DNA from: Muricomes sp049840515
GTDB taxonomy: Bacteria > Bacillota > Clostridia > Lachnospirales > Lachnospiraceae
Direction of reading: 5' to 3'
NCBI GenBank assembly: GCA_049840515.1
Contig: JASGKW010000009.1
Location: forward strand, 186,001-250,000
DNA: 64,000 bases
The position numbers and the translations under genes were made by a program. Within the stretch, counting starts at the first letter, position 1, and each line of letters starts with the position of its first letter. Shown here piece by piece: positions 8,855-15,535 of the stretch. The notes beneath the pieces were generated by a model. That model saw only the letters and a list, made by a program, of their open reading frames with translations, did no database searches and had not been told where the DNA came from.

Positions 8855-9794
8855 TTATGCAAGTCGCCGCAAAATACTCTCAATAATCTTCTTATCTTCC
8901 AACAGATTTATCGCAAAACACTTTTTACCTGCGTCCTTCAACGATGCTCCAATATGATATGCACAGTCACTATCTATGATAAGAAAACGGTCATGGAATA
9001 ATCCCGTGTGCCTCACTTCAATTTTCGGATACTGCTTATTAAAATTCGCTACATCAGCTTTCGTCAGCATTGTCTGTTTCATTGTATAAATACAGACATT
9101 GACATTTGGTTTCTTCTTCGCTAAAATATTCAGTGTATCCACATCCACATAATTATCTATCAAAATAATAGATTTCTCTGCGCTCCCAACCAGTTTCACC
9201 AGCAAACTAAACGCATCATAAATCTGCCCCTCAAAAAATATCTTCTGCCCCACCTCTTGATGCTCTGCTATGTAATCAAACACCTGTTCAAAACGCTCAT
9301 CCGTTTTCTTTTCATACTCCAGCTGTCTCCAGCTAACCTCACTGATTTTTTCAAACAGCAAAGAATTATTAACCAAAAACTTTCTCATTTCAACAAACGC
9401 TGTTATAATCTGAATACTTACCTGAATTGCCAGATCACTGTTTAATACCGCTGAAAGCATCGCAATACCTAGTTCCGTAAAAACATATGGAAGATATCTT
9501 CTACCGCCTCTTCCGTTTGAGGTAACAATCTGTGACCTCAAACCTTCATACTCTTCATTTGTAAGCTGGAAGCGAAACGTATCAGGAAAGCGTGCTATGT
9601 TTCTTTTCACAGCCTGATTAAACACTTTTGTCTCCACCTGATAAAGAGCTTGCCAAATCACTATCCATCATAACCTGTTGTCCACGTACAACATATATTA
9701 AATTATGTATTGCCCTATCTGACACAACCACATCCGGCAACTGGTTTTCTTTCCGTTTTGTTTCCTCTATTTTCCCTTTCTGTTCTTTTTCCAT
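8855..9794 (-). pseudogene. ORF6N-domain protein with C-terminal PLD-like domain, frameshifted
   Basis: Two frames combine. The first (from ATG 9794) reads MEKEQKGKIEE and reaches the ORF6N start (AIHNLIYVVRGQQVMMDSDLA). The second resumes at LYQVETKVFNQAVKRNIARF and runs to 8855. The join near 9648 has one base too many (GCA-AGCT-CTT-TAT). ORF6N is a DNA-binding domain common in phage antirepressor-like proteins. The C-terminal half carries IILIDNYVD and HDRFLIID, the HxD/HxK-like signature of phospholipase D-fold proteins. The role is unknown; such genes are frequent in mobile and defence regions. It follows the symE operon on the same strand. Confidence 0.75.
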
Positions 9795-9824
9795 AAACCA
9801 TGCCACCTTTCTCTAAACCTCTAA

Positions 9825-10019
9825 TTATGATTTTTTGCTTTCCTTTCCGTATAATGATGTTTTGAATTTATCATCCAGCCAACTAACCTCGCCGCCTCGA
9901 AATCTGATTTCCGGAGTGGGAATATAAGCTTTACCAATCCTGTTCACAACACCAGCCTCCGTTCCAATGGCAAATATAACCGCTTGTCTCTCCATTTTAT
10001 CCATCTCCTTATTTTCCAT
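9825..10019 (-). CDS. 64-residue protein coupled to symE, unknown function
   Basis: Starts inside the last codons of the SymE-like gene (11-base overlap), with AAAAGGAG just before the ATG, so it is translationally coupled. The sequence has a central hydrophobic strand (QAVIFAIGTEAGVVNRIGKA) and then IPTPEIRFRGGEVSWLDDKF, and a basic tail. It is soluble and has no signal peptide. I do not recognise the family. The overlap suggests a partner, for example an antitoxin or a modulator of SymE, but nothing in the sequence proves this. Confidence 0.65.
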   Translation of the reverse strand: MENKEMDKMERQAVIFAIGTEAGVVNRIGKAYIPTPEIRFRGGEVSWLDDKFKTSLYGKESKKS

Positions 10020-10284
10020 ATCTCCTTTTCCGCTCCGCTACAAGATGTGCCTGAAACTTCTTTGTCTCTTCCTCAATATAAGCCTTCTCCTCTTCCAGCA
10101 TCTTTGCTCTTTCTTTATTGAGGACAATAATCAACTTCCCCTCCTCACACTGAACAGTAACCAGCATATTTGTTGTAAATCCCCACTCTTCCAGCCATAC
10201 ACCTTTTAACATAAGCGTAGGTATTGGCTTATATCTGTATCCAGATTGTTCACAGACCTTTAAAACTCTTTTATCTTTTCCCAT
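10009..10284 (-). CDS. SymE-like toxin (AbrB-fold), type I toxin family
   Basis: A 91-residue protein matching the SymE pattern: YRYKPIPTLMLKGVWLEEWGF followed by a strand-rich V-QCEEGKLIIVL segment, as in SymE's derived AbrB swapped-hairpin fold, and then a charged helical tail. In Escherichia coli SymE is SOS-induced, held back by the antisense RNA SymR, and lies in an island with restriction genes, as here. The ATG has AAAGGGTGG upstream. The promoter appears far upstream (10744-10772), giving a leader of about 450 bases that contains the structured RNA. The next gene overlaps it by 11 bases. Confidence 0.75.
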   Translation of the reverse strand: MGKDKRVLKVCEQSGYRYKPIPTLMLKGVWLEEWGFTTNMLVTVQCEEGKLIIVLNKERAKMLEEEKAYIEEETKKFQAHLVAERKRRYGK

Positions 10285-10440
10285 AATTTTTCCACCCTTT
10301 ATAAAATTTACAGTATAGCTTGGATTTTTGTTCAGAAATATCTATGAACTGATATACACGAAAATACATTAGACTGATTAGATATGTATTAAGCAACACT
10401 GTAAGATGATCTGGTTTATCGTTACATATTGCAAAAGATT

Positions 10441-10741
10441 TGGCGTTGTAAGATCCCTGGCTTTTAATCGGTGTAACTTATTTGGGGCACATGGTACAAA
10501 AACGCAGGTTTAACTCTCCCATGGCGCCCGGTTCTCATTAAACCCGGCCGAAACTTGTCATCCAACATTACAACGCCACGTTGCAACCCGTCAGCATTTT
10601 TAAGGACTTCGGACCTTCACACTTCCCAGTGCGGTTGCTTTAATTGCAGAAATGTTTTTTGCCAATCAACAAACGACATATAAAGCACTTACAAAAATAT
10701 GTTTTCAGCACTTGATAATATTATTTTCGTATTTGTTGATT
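10441..10741 (-). ncRNA. Candidate structured RNA (or 5' leader of symE) with a pseudoknot
   Basis: Helices seen by direct pairing (plus-strand coordinates): TGGCGTTGTAA 10441-10451 with 10568-10578 (11/11); inside it GGGC-a-CATGG 10485-10494 with CCATG-gc-GCCC 10519-10529; interleaved GGTTTAA 10507-10513 with TTAAACC 10538-10544, which makes a pseudoknot; GCAACC 10583-10588 with GGTTGC 10633-10638 enclosing two hairpins (10602-10617 and 10620-10631, the latter with a GGGA loop on the minus strand); and AATCAACAAA 10664-10673 with TTTGTTGATT 10732-10741. The region contains no ORF and is much more GC-rich than its flanks. A strong minus-strand promoter lies immediately upstream, and no terminator precedes symE. 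I do not recognise the family. Confidence 0.65.
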
Positions 10742-10743
10742 TT

Positions 10744-10772
10744 ATATTAGCATATATTAATATTTTTGTCAA
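10744..10772 (-). promoter_or_regulatory. Sigma-A promoter driving the structured RNA / symE
   Basis: On the minus strand TTGACA (10767-10772) and TAATAT (10744-10749) are spaced exactly 17 bases. Transcription would start near 10737, at the base of the first RNA stem. The inverted pair TAAGCATAT (10781-10789) and ATATGCTTA (about 10827-10835) lies between this promoter and the divergent XRE gene and is a plausible operator for both. Confidence 0.7.
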
Positions 10773-10858
10773 CATGAATATAAGCATATGCAAAAATTAC
10801 TTTCGCTAGCACTAATTATATGTTAAAATATGCTTATGTAAATAAAGGTGGTGATATA

Positions 10859-11050
10859 ATGATGCGGTATTATAAGCTGTTCGATTTGCTTTCACGCCGT
10901 GATATGAAAAAAACTGATTTATTAGAAGTGATTTCTGCCCCCACGCTTGCCAAACTCTCAAAAGGGGAAAGTGTAACAACAGATGTTCTATGTAAGATAT
11001 GTGCATTTTTAGATTGTCAGCCCGGAGACATCATGGAATATATTAAATAG
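10859..11050 (+). CDS. Small XRE/Cro-like repressor divergent from symE
   Basis: A 63-residue helix-turn-helix protein of the YozG/Cro-like type (LFDLLSRRDMKKTDLLEVIS, then TLAKLSKGESVTTDVLCKIC and a C-terminal DCQPGDIMEYI). AAAGGTGGTG precedes the ATG at 10859; an earlier start at 10820 is open but has no binding site. Its promoter region is shared with the structured RNA/symE promoter, so it likely represses one or both. This divergent repressor-toxin arrangement is typical of mobile or addictive modules. Confidence 0.8.
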   Translation: MMRYYKLFDLLSRRDMKKTDLLEVISAPTLAKLSKGESVTTDVLCKICAFLDCQPGDIMEYIK

Positions 11051-11061
11051 AATAACCAAAG

Positions 11062-11097
11062 TAAAAGCAGGTACTCCACATCACGGAATACCTGCTT
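11062..11097 (-). terminator. Terminator between the small XRE gene and rlmD (convergent)
   Basis: AAGCAGGTA-c-TCC pairs with GGA-a-TACCTGCTT over a short loop. On the minus strand the stem is followed by TTTTAC, so it serves the rRNA methyltransferase gene that ends at 11113; it may also stop the short XRE transcript arriving from the other side. Confidence 0.7.
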
Positions 11098-11112
11098 CGC
11101 TATCAGCTTTCA

Positions 11113-12774
11113 TCAAAGCATCTTAAAATACCTTAATGCATCTTCAATGGCTTTTTCTTTTTCCACTGGAACTTGCGGAACCTTCGATTTCCCATCCCCC
11201 ACATTGTAATTAATTCTCTCAATCAATCCATGCTTTCTCTTTACCTGTGCTACATATAATTGAGATACCTTAAACCCCGTATGTTCAAGCACATATTGCT
11301 TTATTTCATCATAGGTTGCCTTACTCTCTGCCGATGTCAAATCCATCTCATCAAGCTCAATTTTAACTTCAATAGATTTGGCCGATTTTAGTTTGGACAA
11401 TAAGACAACCGTCTCAACATGCACCGTCATTGGAAATTGATCCACTCCCCTTCCCCTCTCTACCTCATACCCTTTCCCTCTCAAGTACTTCAAATCCCTT
11501 GCCAGCGTCGCTGAATCGCAGCTCACATATACTATCTTCCCTGGCTGCATCTCCACCATTGTCTCCAGCAGTTCTTCCTCGCATCCTTTTCTCGGCGGGT
11601 CCACCACGATTACATCTGCATGTGCTTTCTGCCCGGAGTTCCCTCTCCCATACTCTCTATAATACTCTGGCAATACTTCTTCGGCTTTCCCTACATAGAA
11701 TTCTGCATTTTCTATCTGGTTTATTTTCGCATTATTCTTCGCATCTTCTATTGCCTGCGGCACAATCTCTACCCCGTACACTTGCTTTGCTTTCTGTGCC
11801 AGAAACAGTGAGATTGTCCCTATTCCGCAGTACAAATCCCACACTGTCTCATCTCCCTGCAAGTCCGCGTATTCCAGTGCCAGTTTATACAGTTTTTCTG
11901 TCTGCACCGGATTGACTTGATAGAAGGACAGCGGTGAAATCTGGTATTTGATGTCTCCAATGTAATCTGTTATAAATCCCTGCCCCCACAGGACTTCATA
12001 ACTTTCGCCCATAATCACATTTGTCTGTTTTGTATTGCTGCTAAATGTAATGCTGGTCATTCCCTCTATTTTCCGAAGTTCCTCCACCAATTCTTCACTG
12101 TGAGGAATCGTTTTCCCATTGATAACCAGACAGACCATTATCTCTTTTGTCGTAAATCCATACCGAATCAAGGCATGGCGAACCAAACCTTTTCCCGTCT
12201 TCTCATCATAGGAAGAGATTTTATATTTCTTCATAAATGCCACTATCAATTCCAGCATCTCTTTATTTACCGGAACGCCCAGCGCGCAGTCTGTATTTGC
12301 AATGATATCATGTGTGCGCCCCGCATAGAAACCTGTAACCGGATTTCCCTCTTTATCGGTTCCAAAGGGAAACTGGGCTTTGTTTCTGTAGTAAAATGGC
12401 TCGTCCATCCCCACAATCGGCTCCATCACTTTTTCAAGAAGCTCTGGCTCCAGACCCCCGATTCTCTCCAGATTTCCTTTGATTTTGTTATTTTTAAACT
12501 CAAGCTGTTTTTCATAGGACATTTCCTGAATCTGACAGCCGCCGCATTTCCGGGCAAATTTGCACCGCGGCTCCACACGGTAAGGTGACGGCTTGATAAT
12601 GTTCATTAATCTTGCATAGCCGTAATTCTTTTTGGCTTTCATAATCTTAGCCTCTATCACATCACCAATCACAACATCCTTAATAAATAAGGTATAGCCA
12701 TTTATTTTGCCTATACCTTCTCCGTCAACTCCCATATCTTCAATTGTCACTGTAACAACATCATTCTTCTGCAT
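11113..12774 (-). CDS. rlmD: 23S rRNA (uracil-C5)-methyltransferase, RlmD/RumA family
   Basis: About 553 residues. It opens with a TRAM RNA-binding domain (residues 1-60, MQKNDVVTVTIEDMGVDGEG), then the iron-sulfur cysteines CKFARKCGGCQ, a SAM site (DLYCGIGTISLFLA), VVDPPRKGCEEELLE and the catalytic YVSCDSATLARDL. Together these methylate C5 of a uracil in 23S rRNA; in Bacillus one enzyme (RlmCD) handles two sites. A C-terminal extension of about 100 residues is common in this clade. I use ATG 12774, which has AAAGGGGAT upstream, instead of a longer open frame whose N-terminus is repeat-derived. It forms its own unit with a terminator. Confidence 0.92.
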   Translation of the reverse strand: MQKNDVVTVTIEDMGVDGEGIGKINGYTLFIKDVVIGDVIEAKIMKAKKNYGYARLMNIIKPSPYRVEPRCKFARKCGGCQIQEMSYEKQLEFKNNKIKGNLERIGGLEPELLEKVMEPIVGMDEPFYYRNKAQFPFGTDKEGNPVTGFYAGRTHDIIANTDCALGVPVNKEMLELIVAFMKKYKISSYDEKTGKGLVRHALIRYGFTTKEIMVCLVINGKTIPHSEELVEELRKIEGMTSITFSSNTKQTNVIMGESYEVLWGQGFITDYIGDIKYQISPLSFYQVNPVQTEKLYKLALEYADLQGDETVWDLYCGIGTISLFLAQKAKQVYGVEIVPQAIEDAKNNAKINQIENAEFYVGKAEEVLPEYYREYGRGNSGQKAHADVIVVDPPRKGCEEELLETMVEMQPGKIVYVSCDSATLARDLKYLRGKGYEVERGRGVDQFPMTVHVETVVLLSKLKSAKSIEVKIELDEMDLTSAESKATYDEIKQYVLEHTGFKVSQLYVAQVKRKHGLIERINYNVGDGKSKVPQVPVEKEKAIEDALRYFKML

Positions 12775-12848
12775 AAATATCCCCTTTATTAAAAACAGTA
12801 ACATCCTTCCACCATGCTTGGCAATCCCCACCGGAAAGGCGGACTTTC

Positions 12849-13003
12849 TCACTCGATTCATAAAACGCTCACCGAGTGCTCCATGTTTCGCCAAGGGTCA
12901 GGATGTATTTATCGCTAAGCCTGCAAATACACACCACAAAGGTGAACGTTCTTACCATATTCGTGAAAGACCTCACCAAGTGTTCGTTCTATGTTTTGCT
13001 AAC
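12849..13003. repeat. Two diverged copies of a short intergenic repeat
   Basis: ATTCATAAAACGCTCACCGAG...ATGTTTCGCCAA (from about 12855) and ATTCGTGAAAGACCTCACCAAG...ATGTTTTGCTAA (from about 12955) match at most positions over about 45 bases. They lie between rlmD and yhaM and fall in an open frame that artificially lengthens rlmD. They look like an extragenic repeat family rather than coding sequence. Confidence 0.45.
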
Positions 13004-13011
13004 TTCTCTGC

Positions 13012-13953
13012 TTATATTGAAGTTCTTCTTATATTTGATTCAAACAGTTTATTATATCCCAGCCAGTCTGTTCCGCTCTTGCCTTTGAATATTTCTGTCA
13101 GTGTCTGCATTTTTGCGTCTGCATTGTCCGCCAGATTCAAGGCAAATGCTTCTGCCAGCGCTGGTTTTTTGGGTGAGCCATATTCCAGCTCTCCATGATG
13201 TGCTATGACGCAGTGTTTCAGCTCACTTGCCAGTTTTTCTGGAAAATCTGGGATGGTGCGGATTGCATCGTTTATCATTTCTACTCCGATGATAATATGT
13301 CCCAAAAGCTGTCCGTCGTCTGTGTAGTCGTTATCAGGGAAATCGGACAGTTCTTTTGTTTTGCCGATATCGTGGCAGAGAGCTGCCGCATAGAGCAGGT
13401 CTTTGTTGAGTATAGAATATGCTCCCACAAAATATTCGCACAGCTTGAGTATGCTTAATGTATGCTCCAGAAGTCCTCCTGCAAATCCGTGATGTACTGT
13501 TTTTGCCGCGGAGTGTCCTTTAAATGTTTCTATAAACTTTGCGTCATTTACAAAATAATATTCCACTGCCTGGCGCAGGTATGTGTTGGAGATACTGCGG
13601 ACGTAAGACAGAAGTTCCTCGTACATGGTGTCCACATTTTTTTCAGATGTAGGCATATAATCTGCGGGATTATACTCTCCCTCATCCGCTTTCCGAATCT
13701 GTTTCACATTCAGCTGCAGACTATTGTTATAGCTGATGACCTCGCCCACCACTTCAATAAAATCTTTTTCATCGTAATCTGCAATTCCCTGAGAATTAGG
13801 GTCCCACACTTTTCCGTCTAAGGTACCGGTTTTATCCTGAAGCAGCAGATTATCGTAAGCCTTTCCGTTTCTCGTCTCTGCGGAGCGTTTCCCCTTGCAA
13901 AGATAAATGCCGCGTATTGTTTCTCCCTCGTGTAACTCGTTAATAAATTTCAT
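13012..13953 (-). CDS. yhaM: 3'-5' exoribonuclease, YhaM family
   Basis: A 313-residue protein with an N-terminal OB-fold (MKFINELHEGETIRGIYLCK ... DNLLLQDKTGTLDGKVWDPN) and a C-terminal HD domain (HTLSILKLCEYF, then LCHDIGKTKEL with the metal-binding HD pair and a later IAHHGELEYG). YhaM trims RNA and single-stranded DNA 3' ends in Firmicutes. GGAGGAAGAA precedes the ATG at 13953; an upstream start (13986) is less likely. The ending ESNIRRTSI is typical of the family. Nothing is damaged. Confidence 0.9.
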   Translation of the reverse strand: MKFINELHEGETIRGIYLCKGKRSAETRNGKAYDNLLLQDKTGTLDGKVWDPNSQGIADYDEKDFIEVVGEVISYNNSLQLNVKQIRKADEGEYNPADYMPTSEKNVDTMYEELLSYVRSISNTYLRQAVEYYFVNDAKFIETFKGHSAAKTVHHGFAGGLLEHTLSILKLCEYFVGAYSILNKDLLYAAALCHDIGKTKELSDFPDNDYTDDGQLLGHIIIGVEMINDAIRTIPDFPEKLASELKHCVIAHHGELEYGSPKKPALAEAFALNLADNADAKMQTLTEIFKGKSGTDWLGYNKLFESNIRRTSI

Positions 13954-14020
13954 TTCTTCCTCCATTCTATATATGCCGGATTCCATTTACCCGGCAAAGG
14001 CCTTACCCTTACATGATTCA

Positions 14021-14042
14021 GGCTGCCATGTAACTGGCAGCC
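14021..14042. terminator. Hairpin just after the HtrA-like gene
   Basis: GGCTGCCA and TGGCAGCC form a perfect 8-bp stem with a 6-base loop. It begins three bases after the minus-strand stop codon at 14046. No U-tract follows on that strand, so it may be an RNA 3' stabiliser as much as a terminator; ATTTTATT follows on the plus strand. Confidence 0.45.
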
Positions 14043-14045
14043 ATT

Positions 14046-15336
14046 TTATTCTAAACTTCCTATTACAACATTAAAATCAATGTCTACATATCCATTGGCG
14101 CCCCTGCGCTTACCTTTTATTTTTACAGTATCCCCTACCTTTGAGGTCAGAACTGATTTTCCATATGATAATGTGTTGGACACTTTTGCACCTGACACTT
14201 CCTGCAAAATATCTCCGTTTTGGATTCCCGCCGACATTGCCGGGGAATCAGGTTTTACTTCCATGACATAAATTCCTGCAGGCATGTCCTGCTCTTTTGC
14301 AATGGCATCATTGATTGTTGTGCCGTAGACTCCCACATAAGGCACACTTTCCCCATTTACCAATAGCTCTATGGTAGATTTCAAATCAGACATAGCCAAT
14401 GCTTTTGCTGTATTTGTGGCAGTTCCGCCCCAGACACCAGGGTCTATCATTCCAATTGCTTCCCCTTTTAAGTTGAACAAAACTCCCGTGCCGCTGCTCT
14501 CAGCCGAAATATTTGTGGCAATCACGCTCCGCTGGCCATCCGCCACTGTTTCGTTGTAGGCATTGGAGCTTACAATACCATATCCTACCCCATCTGCATA
14601 GCCAAATGTATTTCCAAGTGCAATGACTACATCTCCCCTTGTGGTAACGTTAGAATTTCCCAGGGATGCCACCTGAATACTTGTCCAGGTATTACTTGTA
14701 ATCTGATTACGTGGAATGCTAAACACTGCAAACCCGCTGTTTTTATCCTGCTTTTTCAGTGTCACTTCATATTTGCTTCCATCCGCAAGCACTGCCGTCC
14801 AGCTATCCGCATCATGGCATACTGAATTATCACATAAAATGAGGAGTTCCTGCCCGTTATCCGCCGCAAGCAGCCCAGTTACGCTGTTTTCTGTGCCGTT
14901 GCCTCCAAAAGCCAGAGCTTCTTTTCCGGCCGTCGGCTGTACTGTGGCCAAACATTTGTCAGCTGCCCTTGCAATGTCGTACATACTTCCCATAATCTCT
15001 TTGAAGCTATCTGCATTTAATGTGGCGGGCACTGTCTCCACAATGACAGGGTTTTCTGCCTGTGAAGTGTCAGGCTCCTCGTCCTCGGGAATGGTCACAG
15101 TCTTCGGACTCTCGTGAAACTTACTCTGTGCCCACGGTTTAAGCGCAAAAAAACCAAGACAGGTAAACGCCCCAAAAATCAATCCATAAATACCAATTCT
15201 GGCGAGTTCTGCCAAAATCTTCTTTTTTCGTGACCGGTTTTGGTTTTATCGTCTCCTGTAAAAATGAGAACGCTTCTTCTTTATCTTCCTTGGAGCCTGT
15301 ATCCGGCTCTAATTTGGGATTCTCATCATACGACAT
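14046..15336 (-). pseudogene. HtrA/S1C-like membrane protein with PDZ domain, catalytic triad degraded; frameshifted as given
   Basis: Frame one starts at ATG 15336 (MSYDENPKLEPDTGSKEDKE) and frame two continues as ILAELARIGIYGLIFGAFTC. The break is an A6 run near 15224, where five A would restore the frame. The protein has a cytoplasmic acidic tail, one membrane helix and a trypsin-like domain. Where HtrA has NHVV it reads NSVC, where it has the triad Asp (TDLAV) it reads SGFAV, and only the serine region (ESSGTGVLFN) is recognisable. A PDZ domain ends the protein (YVMEVKPDSPAMSAGIQNGD). It is likely a non-proteolytic extracytoplasmic scaffold, although a divergent triad cannot be excluded. 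Confidence 0.75.
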
Positions 15337-15535
15337 AGGCTCTTGCACTCCTTTAGTCTATAGTATAACCGATTCAGATAGATTGTTCAACATTATCCTT
15401 TTCAATATCCCCCAAATAAGGTAGAATATATTTAGTTCCCGTTCTATCTAGGCGAAATGCTGCATAGAGCAATCAAGCTTATGACTGAACCGGAGTTGTT
15501 GAATCGTATTTATAATTGAAATAAAAGGTGAAAAA

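Noticed and set aside
11430..11915. Long plus-strand ORF opposite rlmD
   Set aside because: Leu/Ser/Pro-rich shadow of the methyltransferase reading frame, without a ribosome site.
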